This document shows, piece after piece, positions 25,314 to 33,692 of a DNA stretch of 64,000 bases. Positions within the stretch are counted from its first letter, which is position 1. Every line of letters starts with the position of its first letter. The notes under the pieces are model-generated. The model was not told where the DNA came from and made no database searches. It was given only the letters and a program-made list of their open reading frames with translations. The translations under genes and the position numbers were made by a program. Source of the DNA: an uncultured Eubacteriales bacterium (GTDB lineage: Bacteria > Bacillota > Clostridia > Oscillospirales > Acutalibacteraceae); the NCBI GenBank assembly GCA_934464615.1, contig CAKSKA010000001.1:161539-225538 (forward strand), written 5' to 3'.

Positions 25314-26134
25314 CAGTTTTCCTCAAATTCTTCTTTCTTAATTTTATATTCACTTAACAAATCGTCATACCTGTCGGTTAAAACTTTACTTACAAGGTCA
25401 GGCTGCCACGGTTTTATAGTCCGCGTATGGAAGTAGGGGAGCCATATAATTGTTTTTGTAAAGTGTTGAATAACAGTGTCCGGCTTGTTAAAACGCTTTT
25501 GCTCGTTATACTTTGTCGGTAAAATATATTTTGCTTTTGTAAGTCTGTGCAGGGCGGTCTGGTCCGGCAAAAACAGCCTTTTTGCACCGCAAAGGGCAAG
25601 TGACTGCCTGAACAGACCGGTTTTTCTTATCTCGGGCAGATTAAGCAACATAACGCCTGAGTTTATATAATGGTATCCCATAAACCACTTGCCGTAATGG
25701 TCAAGTACCGCGGCATATTCAAAACCGTCAATATCGGTATTAAACAGCGGCTCAATATCTCCGTTAATAACGGTATCCGCATCAAGATACAGCACTTTGT
25801 CGGGCAGCTGCGGCAGTCTGTCCGCAAACAGTCTTAAAAAGGAATACGGCGTATATCCTGTTTTTGAATTCGGCGAATTAAGCATTGTCGACCTGTAAAG
25901 GTCGCCTACGTCAATTATTTCCACAATGCTCCTTGCATTTGCACTTTTATAAATTCCCTCAATAAATTTACGCTGCGATTCGTTTATGGGGGTAAACATT
26001 GCGTCTTTGTCTGTAAGGTCCATCGTCAGCAAAAAAACATGTATTTGCGCGTCAGTGTACCTGACGGTTGATAACGCGGATATTAAAATTCCGTCAAACA
26101 TACCGGAATTTCCGGCATACATAATCGAAATCAT
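25313..26134 (-). CDS. Glycosyltransferase family 8 protein (second)
   Basis: 273 residues. MISIMYAGNSGMFDGILISA, then VLYLDADTVINGDIEPL with DAD at 118-120 and the C-terminal VIQHFTKT. It is related to but clearly different from the neighbouring GT8. The ATG overlaps the stop codon of the upstream acyltransferase (TAATG); a longer frame to 26200 would run inside that gene. Confidence 0.9.
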   Translation of the reverse strand: MISIMYAGNSGMFDGILISALSTVRYTDAQIHVFLLTMDLTDKDAMFTPINESQRKFIEGIYKSANARSIVEIIDVGDLYRSTMLNSPNSKTGYTPYSFLRLFADRLPQLPDKVLYLDADTVINGDIEPLFNTDIDGFEYAAVLDHYGKWFMGYHYINSGVMLLNLPEIRKTGLFRQSLALCGAKRLFLPDQTALHRLTKAKYILPTKYNEQKRFNKPDTVIQHFTKTIIWLPYFHTRTIKPWQPDLVSKVLTDRYDDLLSEYKIKKEEFEEN

Positions 26135-26928
26135 TATTCGCTCTGTTCCTTTCTGATGTATTTGTAAAAGGCGTAAGTTGAGTTTTGCGAATTGCGGCAC
26201 ATAATCTCATAAACTTCATCACGCAGTTTTTTTTGCGCCTCTTTCGGCGGCAGAGAAGTATCGGGATATAACGGCCCTTCAAGGTATACGGTAATCCTCG
26301 GACTTTTTAAAAATCTGCGTTTGTGAAACGTAGTGGTTGAAACATAAACCGGAGCGTCGGACTTTACGGGAAATCGAAAAGATTTATTTTCAAACGGACG
26401 GATTCCGGTATAATAACGCCAAATGTGCGCTTCCGGATATACAGATACGCAGTGTCCCTGCCTGACTCTTTCATCAACCGCGCCCAAAAAGCCTTTAAAT
26501 GCAGAGGGGGATTGCGGTATGGGTATTGCGCCGCACATTAAAAGAAAATTCTTTGTGCCGACAGTTGAAATGTTTTCGGGGTTTACAATGGGGTAAACTT
26601 TTTTCGGGAACATCATTACCGTCGGTAAAAAGGCGTCGCCGGTCAGTAAAGTATGGTTAGAGTATAAAAAACATCCGCCGCATTTTTTAATAGGCACACG
26701 GGTATTGTTAACCTTTTTAAGACCTAAGAACAGTTTGCAGTAAAGGTAAGCCACGGGCGTCATTAAAATACGGTATGCCGCAAAGGCAACAGTGCGCCAT
26801 AAAACGCCGTTCCTTATAAATTTAAAATCGGCGTCAATATTTACCGTTTTGCGTTCAACCCCCGCAAAATCATCGGTCAGTTCGTCGGTATAATATATGG
26901 TTTTTGATTTATTTTCCCGTTTACCCAT
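26134..26928 (-). CDS. Lysophospholipid acyltransferase family protein (second)
   Basis: 264 residues from the ATG six bases after GAGGA. SNHTLLTGDAFLPTV (90-104) is motif I, but the spacing is HX5D (H92, D98) instead of HX4D; VYPEAHIWRYYTG (163-175) is motif III. A hydrophobic helix near residues 45-66 may anchor it. It resembles the acyltransferase at the other end of the cluster in the YPE-aromatic motif. Substrates unknown. Confidence 0.78.
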   Translation of the reverse strand: MGKRENKSKTIYYTDELTDDFAGVERKTVNIDADFKFIRNGVLWRTVAFAAYRILMTPVAYLYCKLFLGLKKVNNTRVPIKKCGGCFLYSNHTLLTGDAFLPTVMMFPKKVYPIVNPENISTVGTKNFLLMCGAIPIPQSPSAFKGFLGAVDERVRQGHCVSVYPEAHIWRYYTGIRPFENKSFRFPVKSDAPVYVSTTTFHKRRFLKSPRITVYLEGPLYPDTSLPPKEAQKKLRDEVYEIMCRNSQNSTYAFYKYIRKEQSE

Positions 26929-26944
26929 TAACATTCCTCATAAT

Positions 26945-27832
26945 TTATTCTGTGCGTTCATCACCCACAAAGAAAAGCGCTACCGTGCCGGAACCTGTGT
27001 GGCTGCCTATTACGGTGCCGATGCTGTTTATAAGCACCTTGCCTTTTAAATTTTTGAATTTTGCTTCAACAAGTTCGGCTACACTCTGTGCGTCTTCAAG
27101 ACAGGCGGAATTGCACATAAAACACTTTCCCGAGTAATTCGTGCCGTTTTCGGCGTGTTCCTCCATGCGTTTTACAATTTCGTTTATAACACGGCGCTTG
27201 CCGCGGTATTTTGCCCGCGGTATAAGTCGGCCTTTATTATCAACATTAAGCAACGGGCAGATATTGAGCATGGTACCGAAAATATGCGATGTTTTGGAAA
27301 TTCTGCCGCCGCGGTAATAACTTGTAAGGTCCGTAGAGAAGAACCAATGGTGTATGCGTAATTTAATGCTTTCGGCATATTCGCGCAGTTCATCAATATC
27401 GGCGCCGGCATTTCTTTTATCGGCAAGCATACTTACAAGCAATCCGTATCCGCTTGAAGCCGCAAGGCTGTCTACAATGTAAAGTTTTCTGTCGGGATAT
27501 TTAATCATCAAGTCGTCCCGCGCAATGCACGCGGAATTATACGAGCCGGATATGCCCGATGATAAACTTACATGGATAACGTCTTTGCCTTCCTTAAGAA
27601 AGGACTCAAAAAATGAATAATACTGTTCAACATTAATTTGTGAAGTTGTAGGCGCGGCACCGTTATCCATTCTTTTATAGAACTCTTCAAAGCTCATACT
27701 TTGTCCTAAATCGTCCGCGTAATCTTTCCCGTCAAGGTTAAAGTGAAAGCATTCAAAGGGTATGTCGTTCTCCTCAAAAAAGGATTTAGGCATATCTGCG
27801 GTGGAACAACATGAAAGTACATATTTGTGCAT
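26945..27832 (-). CDS. DegV family protein (fatty acid-binding)
   Basis: 295 residues from the ATG after AAAGGAGT. YVLSCCSTADMP, VSLSSGISGSYNSA, YIVDSLAASSGYGLLV and the GRISK motif are DegV features. DegV/FakB proteins hold a fatty acid so that FakA can phosphorylate it for phospholipid synthesis. A fatty acid carrier in front of two acyltransferases and two GT8 enzymes fits a lipid or glycolipid pathway. No FakA kinase is in this window. Confidence 0.92.
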   Translation of the reverse strand: MHKYVLSCCSTADMPKSFFEENDIPFECFHFNLDGKDYADDLGQSMSFEEFYKRMDNGAAPTTSQINVEQYYSFFESFLKEGKDVIHVSLSSGISGSYNSACIARDDLMIKYPDRKLYIVDSLAASSGYGLLVSMLADKRNAGADIDELREYAESIKLRIHHWFFSTDLTSYYRGGRISKTSHIFGTMLNICPLLNVDNKGRLIPRAKYRGKRRVINEIVKRMEEHAENGTNYSGKCFMCNSACLEDAQSVAELVEAKFKNLKGKVLINSIGTVIGSHTGSGTVALFFVGDERTE

Positions 27833-27915
27833 GGTAAAAACTCCTTTTGCGGCGGTGCAGCACAGCAGTTGCTGCGCCATGCGGTCTGCCGCGTTTATTT
27901 TTATATTACCCAAAT

Positions 27916-27944
27916 ATGTTAATGTATTTCGGTCGATGTTTCAA
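27916..27944 (-). promoter_or_regulatory. Promoter candidate of the DegV cluster
   Basis: TTGAAA (27939-27944), 17 bp, TAACAT (27916-27921) on the minus strand. The -35 box lies in a dyad, GGTTGA-AACA-TCGACC (27931-27946), that would cover RNA polymerase binding if a repressor used it. Confidence 0.45.
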
Positions 27945-27966
27945 CCTACACTGTTTTTTTGCAATT

Positions 27967-28012
27967 CTACCGCGCATACCCGTTTCGGTAGAGTCCGATT
28001 TTTCGACTCTAC
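27967..28012 (-). repeat. Overlapping inverted repeats between the XRE gene and the DegV cluster
   Basis: GTAGAGTC/GACTCTAC (27988-28012, 8-bp arms) and CTACCG/CGGTAG (27967-27991, 6-bp arms) overlap by four bases. Neither has a U-run, so this is not a plain terminator for the XRE gene ending at 28040. It may be an operator, a small intergenic repeat or an RNA element; no second copy is seen in this window. Confidence 0.4.
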
Positions 28013-28039
28013 TTTGTCGTTTTTGGTGTTATTTTGCAT

Positions 28040-28612
28040 TTATTTGCGCTTAATCCAGTGCGTTAAAAACACAATAATTTCAGCCGGTATAAGCAACAAA
28101 AAAATCTGCCAGCAATTAAATTTTAACAGTGCTATATATACGGTAAGCGCAATGCTTGCCACCAGTAAAGCGATAATAATGTGGTTAAATCTGCCACCGT
28201 TCCATACGGAATTTAAAACAAGATACGTTATAAGCGCGGCGGGAAGTGCGTATACAAAAATCGCAGGTACAACACTGCCGAGTATCCAAAAAATAACAAA
28301 AATAAGCAATGCCAGAAGGTAAATGCCTATAATGCTTACGGCGATTATTATGCGTTTTCCCAACTTCCTTTCGGGTGTGGGTGCTTTGGGTACACTGCCT
28401 TTGTGGTCGGTAAACAGGTAGTCTACGCTTACGCCGAATATTTCACTTAACGCTTTAAGCGTCTGTGCGTTTGGTGCGGCATCAGCCCGTTCCCATTTTG
28501 ATACGAGCTTATCGGAATAATTAAGTTTTTGCGCCAACTCAAGCTGCGTAATTTTATTGGCAACCCTTAATTGTGTAATGTTATTTGCAATTATGCGTGT
28601 AAGTTCGTCCAT
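28040..28612 (-). CDS. XRE-family regulator fused to a membrane domain
   Basis: 190 residues from the ATG after TGAGGG. An N-terminal helix-turn-helix (LRVANKITQLELAQKLNYSD, KLVSKWERADAAPNAQTL) is followed by a basic linker and about four membrane segments from residue 85 on (IIIAVSIIGIYLLALLIFVI and later). Such HTH-membrane proteins are common in Clostridia and may sense the envelope. It is a single-gene unit. Confidence 0.88.
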   Translation of the reverse strand: MDELTRIIANNITQLRVANKITQLELAQKLNYSDKLVSKWERADAAPNAQTLKALSEIFGVSVDYLFTDHKGSVPKAPTPERKLGKRIIIAVSIIGIYLLALLIFVIFWILGSVVPAIFVYALPAALITYLVLNSVWNGGRFNHIIIALLVASIALTVYIALLKFNCWQIFLLLIPAEIIVFLTHWIKRK

Positions 28613-28650
28613 ATAATTTACCCTCATACATAATTATTTTATACTGTAGA

Positions 28651-28679
28651 ATTATATCATAAATTTATGAACTATTCAA
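28651..28679 (-). promoter_or_regulatory. Promoter of the XRE-membrane gene
   Basis: TTGAAT (28674-28679), 17 bp, TATAAT (28651-28656) on the minus strand. An ATAAATTTAT palindrome sits between the boxes and could bind the regulator itself. Confidence 0.65.
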
Positions 28680-28756
28680 CAAGTATTATGTCCCTTTTAG
28701 GCATTGCGAGCGTTTTGACTGAATTGTTACCGGGACAAATTTGTGTAATATACAAA

Positions 28757-28791
28757 AAAATCATCGGAGAAATAAATCCCCCGATGATTTT
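28757..28791 (-). terminator. Terminator of the trpS-holB-ricT-ferredoxin transcript
   Basis: An 11-bp stem AAAATCATCGG/CCGATGATTTT with a 13-base loop; on the minus strand seven T follow. It is 36 bases after the ferredoxin stop codon. Confidence 0.8.
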
Positions 28792-28827
28792 AATTTTAAA
28801 TGTATAAATTTAAATCCTGTTTATGTA

Positions 28828-28998
28828 TTAGTCTTCGGAAATTGCACCTACAGGGCAACCTTCGGCACAGGCACCGCAATCAATGCAGGTATCAGCATCG
28901 ATCTCATAATGCTCGGCGCCTTCTTTAATAGCTTCTACAGGGCAGTTTGCAGCGCATGCGCCGCAGCTTATGCATTCGTCGGAAATCTTGTGAGCCAT
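28828..28998 (-). CDS. 2[4Fe-4S] ferredoxin
   Basis: 56 residues: MAHKISDECISCGACAANCP and then CIDCGACAEGCPVGAI. Both CxxCxxCxxxCP motifs are complete, so it is a clostridial-type 2[4Fe-4S] ferredoxin. It is the likely electron carrier of pyruvate:ferredoxin oxidoreductase at 40842-44393. GGAGGT ribosome binding site. Last gene before a terminator. Confidence 0.95.
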   Translation of the reverse strand: MAHKISDECISCGACAANCPVEAIKEGAEHYEIDADTCIDCGACAEGCPVGAISED

Positions 28999-29080
28999 TT
29001 AAATACACCTCCATATCAAATATCTTACTCATATTGTAACAACAAAGTGTGAAAAATGCAAGAATTATTTATATTATTTT

Positions 29081-29938
29081 TCAGGTATTATCTGCCACGG
29101 TTTTGGGTTGCTGCTTTGCGCGTCCCTTTTTTGCGCCCGATATAAGTTCAACTTCGCTGCGGTGCAGTTTTACGGGCAGTTCGTCTGTGTCGAACTTTAC
29201 ATAAAGATAACCGGTTATAAGGTTAACGTCGGTTACCGTTCCGGTGCCTTGTCTTGCTTTTACGGTCGAATTTATTCCGGGTGTGATTTTCATAAGATAT
29301 TCATACGCGTCCTGCTCGTGCTTTAAGCAGCACATAAGCCTTCCGCAGCATCCCGATATTTTAGTGGGGTTAAGGGATAATCCCTGTTCCTTTGCCATTT
29401 TAATGGAAACGGGTTGAAAATCTTTTAAATAACGTGAGCAGCAAAACGGCTGTCCGCATATGCCTATACCGCCGAGCATTTTTGCCTCATCGCGCACGCC
29501 TATTTGCCGCAGTTCTATTCTGGTATGAAAACGCGCCGCGAGATCCTTTACAAGTTCTCTGAAATCCACCCTGCCGTCAGACGTAAAGAAGAATATTATT
29601 TTTGTCGCGTCAAAGGAGTATTCAACATGCGTAAGGCACATATCCAACTTATGATTTTTAATCATTTCTTCGCATATTTTAAAGGCTTCCTGCTCTTTTT
29701 TACGGTTTGCCTGTACTTTTTCAAGGTCCTTTTGCGTCGCTATACGAATAACCTTTTTAAGCGGAGAAACTATTTTGTTGTCCGGTACTGTATGGTTGCC
29801 TTGGCCTACAATTCCGCATTCGGTTCCGCGCGCCGTTTCAACTATAACGTGATCTCCTGTTTTTATATCAAGACCGTCAGGATCAAAATAGTAAATCCTG
29901 CCGTCCTGTTTAAATTTAACTGCAACGACTTGTGTCAT
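29081..29938 (-). CDS. ricT: RicT (YaaT/PSP1 domain) protein
   Basis: 285 residues. The PSP1 domain is marked by KLDMCLTHVEYSFDATKIIFFF (in two parts: DMCLTHVEYSFDATK, IIFFF), GIGICGQPFCCSRYL and ISGCCGRLMCCLKHEQ, with the three Cys clusters that bind [4Fe-4S] in the B. subtilis Ric complex. RicT works in RNA processing with RNase Y and in DNA-replication and sporulation control. It is next to holB as in B. subtilis (yaaT-holB). Confidence 0.93.
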   Translation of the reverse strand: MTQVVAVKFKQDGRIYYFDPDGLDIKTGDHVIVETARGTECGIVGQGNHTVPDNKIVSPLKKVIRIATQKDLEKVQANRKKEQEAFKICEEMIKNHKLDMCLTHVEYSFDATKIIFFFTSDGRVDFRELVKDLAARFHTRIELRQIGVRDEAKMLGGIGICGQPFCCSRYLKDFQPVSIKMAKEQGLSLNPTKISGCCGRLMCCLKHEQDAYEYLMKITPGINSTVKARQGTGTVTDVNLITGYLYVKFDTDELPVKLHRSEVELISGAKKGRAKQQPKTVADNT

Positions 29939-29950
29939 AAATACCTCCTA

Positions 29951-30877
29951 TTAAAAATTGCTTTTGAAAGCGCTTACAACAGTGCTTAAAAACAATGAAA
30001 GATTTATATTTGTGTTAAGCGACGGCAGTACGCCGTCCAAAATTTTTAAATAATGCATAAACTGTTTGCAAATGTAAGTATTTTCTCTGGAATCTATAAT
30101 TTTTTCCGCAATAACCTCGCGCAGTTGTTTTATAAACGCTTCACATTCCGTGCGGTTTTTCTCAAACGGGCAGAGGAACTTAAGCATTGTATAAACATCC
30201 GCGTTTTCGGATAGAAGTGCGGCGAAACTTACTGCCTGCGCTCTCAGGTTTTCGCTGTTGCCGCTTAAAAAGTCAAGGCATTTGCCGATATTTCCTTCAC
30301 ATTCGCTTACCGCAAGGCGAATGTTTTCGAGTGAATATTCGGTCGTTTCCGACAGATATTCCTCCGCCTGCGCAAAGTCGGGCGCAGTCAGGGGAAAAAC
30401 CACGCAGCGCGACACTACCGTATCAAGCAAAGCCGTGGGATTTTGCGCCGTAAGTATAAAACAAACGTCCCGTGGCGGTTCTTCAAGTATTTTAAGCAGG
30501 GCGTTTTGCGATTGCTCGTTCATAAGTTCGGCTTGATTTATAATAAACACTTTTTTACTTCCCATATGGGATTTTATAAATGCCTTCTCGCGAACTTCGC
30601 GTATTTGTGCAACCGTAATATTCTTTTTGTTGTCTGCCGGAGCGACTGTAAATACGTCGGGATGATTGCCGCTTGCAAACAACTTGCAGGATTTGCAGAC
30701 GCCGCACGGCGGGGTATCGCCCTGACATACCGCGGCACCGGCTATATACCTTGCAAGCGTGCGTTTGCCCGTACCTGCATCGCCGCTTATTATTATTGCG
30801 TGCGGAATTCTTTTTTCCTTTATTAAAAGCTGTACGGACGTTTTAACGCGATCATTCCCCGCAAACAAAAAACTCAT
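29951..30877 (-). CDS. holB: DNA polymerase III delta' subunit
   Basis: 308 residues. AAA+ clamp-loader fold: GDAGTGKRT (Walker A), a four-Cys zinc site (CQGDTPPCGVCKSCK) and ILEEPPRDVCFILTAQN. The start overlaps the trpS stop (ATGA). The order trpS-holB-ricT here differs from the B. subtilis tmk-yaaQ-yaaR-holB-yaaT run. Confidence 0.92.
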   Translation of the reverse strand: MSFLFAGNDRVKTSVQLLIKEKRIPHAIIISGDAGTGKRTLARYIAGAAVCQGDTPPCGVCKSCKLFASGNHPDVFTVAPADNKKNITVAQIREVREKAFIKSHMGSKKVFIINQAELMNEQSQNALLKILEEPPRDVCFILTAQNPTALLDTVVSRCVVFPLTAPDFAQAEEYLSETTEYSLENIRLAVSECEGNIGKCLDFLSGNSENLRAQAVSFAALLSENADVYTMLKFLCPFEKNRTECEAFIKQLREVIAEKIIDSRENTYICKQFMHYLKILDGVLPSLNTNINLSLFLSTVVSAFKSNF

Positions 30878-31872
30878 AGCACAAAGCCGACCTTTTTCAT
30901 TACTTTGGACAGTGTGCGGCGCGCCATATATTCGGCTTTTTCATCACCTTGTTTATATATGGCTTCAAGCTGTGCCTTATCTCCGATTATCTCGCTGTAG
31001 CGTTTTTGTATAGGCGCTAATTCATCTGCAACGGTTTCGCCTACGGCAAGTTTAAAATCGCCGTAACCCTTGCCCTCGAATTCCTTTTCTATTTCCTTAT
31101 CGGTCTTGCCGGTAACAGAGGAATAAATGCCTATAAGATTGTTTATTCCGGCTTTGTTTTCGCCGATTTTAACTTCCGCGAAACTGTCGGTTACGGCACG
31201 CTTGAATTTCCTTATAATTGTGTCGCGGTCGTCAAGTATAGCCACCCACGCATTAACGTTTTCGTCGGATTTTGACATTTTCTTTGTCGGATCCTGCAGC
31301 GACATAACGCGCGCACCCACTTTTGGAATGTAAGCGTCGGGCAGTTTGAAAACATCCCCGTATATACCGTTAAATCGCGAGGCTATGTCACGCGCAATTT
31401 CAAGATGTTGTTTTTGGTCCGCACCTACCGGTACAAAATCCGGCTTGTACAGCAAAATGTCCGCCGCCATAAGCACGGGATATGTAAACAGTCCCGCATT
31501 TACGTTGTCGGGACGTTTTGCCGATTTTTCTTTAAATTGAGTCATACGGGAAAGTTCGCCGAACTGCGTGTAACACGAAAGCACCCAGGAAAGCTGCGAG
31601 TGCGCGGCAACGTGCGACTGTATAAACGTTACGGATTTTTCGTGATCTATTCCCAGCGCCAACAACAGCGCCGCCGTGGAATATATCTGCTGTCTGAATT
31701 TAGCCGGCTCCTGACGGACGGTTATTGCGTGAAGGTCGGCAACTGCATAAATACATTCAAATTCATCCTGCATTTTAACCCAGTTTTTAAGCGCGCCTAT
31801 ATAATTGCCCAAAGTCAGCATACCGCTTGGCTGTATACAACTTAAAACTCTTTTTTTGGTTTCGTTTTCCAT
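30874..31872 (-). CDS. trpS: Tryptophanyl-tRNA synthetase
   Basis: 332 residues, class Ic synthetase. The HIGH region is IQPSGMLTLGNYIGAL and the KMSKS motif is intact (DPTKKMSKSDENV). The leader after the promoter is only about 35 bases, too short for a T-box, so Trp-tRNA control by that means is absent. TAAGGAG ribosome binding site. Confidence 0.97.
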   Translation of the reverse strand: MENETKKRVLSCIQPSGMLTLGNYIGALKNWVKMQDEFECIYAVADLHAITVRQEPAKFRQQIYSTAALLLALGIDHEKSVTFIQSHVAAHSQLSWVLSCYTQFGELSRMTQFKEKSAKRPDNVNAGLFTYPVLMAADILLYKPDFVPVGADQKQHLEIARDIASRFNGIYGDVFKLPDAYIPKVGARVMSLQDPTKKMSKSDENVNAWVAILDDRDTIIRKFKRAVTDSFAEVKIGENKAGINNLIGIYSSVTGKTDKEIEKEFEGKGYGDFKLAVGETVADELAPIQKRYSEIIGDKAQLEAIYKQGDEKAEYMARRTLSKVMKKVGFVL

Positions 31873-31914
31873 AAAAGGATCTCCTTATGTAAGTGTAAAA
31901 ATCTATTCCATATT

Positions 31915-31943
31915 ATTTTAACATATATAAGGCATTTCGGCAA
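31915..31943 (-). promoter_or_regulatory. Promoter of trpS
   Basis: TTGCCG (31938-31943), 17 bp, TAAAAT (31915-31920) on the minus strand. It is back to back with the DUF1846 promoter, 15 bp apart. Confidence 0.6.
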
Positions 31944-31958
31944 GTGTTAAAATTATAC

Positions 31959-31987
31959 TTGAAACACGGCGGCTGAAATACTATAAT
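31959..31987 (+). promoter_or_regulatory. Promoter of the DUF1846 gene
   Basis: TTGAAA (31959-31964), 17 bp, TATAAT (31982-31987), then AAAGG before the ATG at 32023. Both boxes are near consensus. Confidence 0.75.
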
Positions 31988-32022
31988 AGATTTGACTTGT
32001 TATTCGGGAAAGGTTTGGGAGT

Positions 32023-33510
32023 ATGACTAAAATAGGATTTGATAACGGAAAATATATTGAACTGCAGTCAAGCAATATACGCGAACGCCGTAAGATGTTC
32101 GGCGATAAATTGTATATTGAGTTCGGCGGAAAGTTGTTCGACGATTACCACGCTTCGCGCGTTTTGCCGGGATTTGCCCCCGACAGCAAGGTGAAGATGC
32201 TTTTAACGCTTAAGGATCAGGCGGAAATTGTTATAGTAATAAATGCGGACGCCATTGAAAGCAATAAAAAGCGCGGAGATTTGGACATAAGTTACGATCA
32301 GGACGTTCTTCGTCTTATTGACGTGTTCAGGGAAATAGGACTTTTTGTCGGCAGCGTTGTTATAACCTGCTTTAACAATCAACCTGCGGCGATTAATTTT
32401 GAAAAACGCCTTAAAGCGCTCGGAGTTAAAAGTTACCGTCATTATCCCATAGAAAATTATCCGGCGGATATTCCGCTTATAGTAAGCGACGAGGGTTTCG
32501 GTAAAAACGATTATATAGAAACGCAAAGATCGCTTGTGGTTGTAACCGCACCGGGACCGGGAAGCGGCAAAATGGCTACCTGTCTGTCACAGCTTTATCA
32601 CGAGCATAAAAGGGGAATTAAAGCCGGATACGCAAAATTCGAGACATTCCCGATATGGAATTTACCGCTTAAACATCCGGTAAATCTTGCTTACGAAGCG
32701 GCAACTGCGGATTTAAACGACCTTAATATGATAGATCCGTTCCATCTTGAAGCATACGGAAAAACAACCGTAAATTACAACAGAGATATAGAAATTTTCC
32801 CCGTGCTTAATGCAATGATGGAGAAAATTCTCGGCGAATCGCCGTATAAAAGTCCTACAGATATGGGCGTTAATATGGCGGGTTATGCCATATTCGACGA
32901 CGAAGCGGTAAAAGAGGCGGCAAAGCAGGAAATTATACGCAGATATTATAAAACCTGTGTTGACGTAAAACTCGGTACGGCTGATGTTTCTCAGGTCAGA
33001 AAAATCGAACTTTTAATGCAGCAGGCAGGCGTTACGGCGGATGACAGAGCCGTTGTTAAACCTGCGCTTGCAAAAGCGGCGCTTACGGGTAAACCGGCGG
33101 TGGCAATAGAACTTGAAGACGGCAGAATAGTGACCGGCAAAACATCTTCATTGCTCGGTTCCTGCTCTTCGGCATTGCTTAATACACTTAAAATACTTGC
33201 GGGCATACCCGATTCCATAAATCTTATTTCACCCGTTATAATAGAGCCTGTGCAGCGGCTTAAAACGGGATATATGGGAAATCATAATCCGAGATTACAT
33301 ACCGACGAAGTGCTTATTGCGCTGTCGATTTGTGCGGCAACGGATCCGACTGCACAGTTGGCGCTTGAGCAACTGCCGAAATTAAAGGGACTTGAACTTC
33401 ATTCCACCGTTATACTTTCCGGTGCGGACGAGCATGTACTGCGTAAACTCGGCTTTAACGTAACAAGCGAGCCGGTACACGAAACCAAAAAACTGTACCA
33501 CGCAAGGTAG
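32023..33510 (+). CDS. DUF1846 domain-containing protein
   Basis: 495 residues, the full family length. MTKIGFDNGKYIELQSSNIRER, the VVVTAPGPGSGKMATCLSQL segment (a P-loop-like Gly-rich stretch with GSGK), then EHKRGIKAGYAKFETFPIWN and MGVNMAGYAIFDDEAVK. The fold is known structurally in streptococci but the reaction is not established; nucleotide binding is suggested by the GSGK loop. Transcribed alone between a promoter and a strong terminator. Confidence 0.92.
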   Translation: MTKIGFDNGKYIELQSSNIRERRKMFGDKLYIEFGGKLFDDYHASRVLPGFAPDSKVKMLLTLKDQAEIVIVINADAIESNKKRGDLDISYDQDVLRLIDVFREIGLFVGSVVITCFNNQPAAINFEKRLKALGVKSYRHYPIENYPADIPLIVSDEGFGKNDYIETQRSLVVVTAPGPGSGKMATCLSQLYHEHKRGIKAGYAKFETFPIWNLPLKHPVNLAYEAATADLNDLNMIDPFHLEAYGKTTVNYNRDIEIFPVLNAMMEKILGESPYKSPTDMGVNMAGYAIFDDEAVKEAAKQEIIRRYYKTCVDVKLGTADVSQVRKIELLMQQAGVTADDRAVVKPALAKAALTGKPAVAIELEDGRIVTGKTSSLLGSCSSALLNTLKILAGIPDSINLISPVIIEPVQRLKTGYMGNHNPRLHTDEVLIALSICAATDPTAQLALEQLPKLKGLELHSTVILSGADEHVLRKLGFNVTSEPVHETKKLYHAR

Positions 33511-33517
33511 AACGGCA

Positions 33518-33547
33518 AAGCGGTTTTCATAAGAAAACCGCTTTTTT
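33518..33547 (+). terminator. Terminator of the DUF1846 gene
   Basis: A 10-bp stem AAGCGGTTTT/AAAACCGCTT with a 6-base loop and a T-run, 8 bases after the stop codon. Its last bases overlap the stop codon of the small minus-strand gene that ends at 33546. Confidence 0.85.
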
Positions 33548-33692
33548 ATTTCATCAAATTTTCGGCAATATCCCTGAGTTCTTCTTCGCTGCGGTTGGCA
33601 AAATCGCTTTGTGCAAGGCTTTCCTGCACAAATTTAGGCAGCGAATAAAAGTAATCTCTGAATTCTTTATTTTCTTTTAATAATTCCTGCAA
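33546..33692 (-). CDS. Small hypothetical protein (48 residues)
   Basis: Starts TTG and reads MQELLKENKEFRDYFYSLPK, then FVQESLAQSDFANRSEEELR and DIAENLMK. The composition (helical, acidic, no low-complexity run) and the motif LPxxVQESxxQS resemble short clostridial proteins of unknown function. The ribosome binding site GGGGTGA lies in the 3' arm and just after a hairpin that also looks like the terminator of the upstream gene, so translation may be limited. A GTG at 33701 in frame is an alternative start. Confidence 0.55.
   Translation of the reverse strand: MQELLKENKEFRDYFYSLPKFVQESLAQSDFANRSEEELRDIAENLMK

Noticed and set aside
27762..28322. 186-codon plus-strand frame across the DegV start and XRE gene
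   Set aside because: Overlaps two real genes and the region with dyads; no ribosome binding site.
28741..29052. 103-codon plus-strand frame over the ferredoxin gene
   Set aside because: The minus strand codes for an intact 2[4Fe-4S] ferredoxin; the plus frame is its complement.
31873..32022. T-box in front of trpS
   Set aside because: The trpS promoter leaves about 35 bases of leader; no specifier loop or TGGNACCGCG-like sequence.
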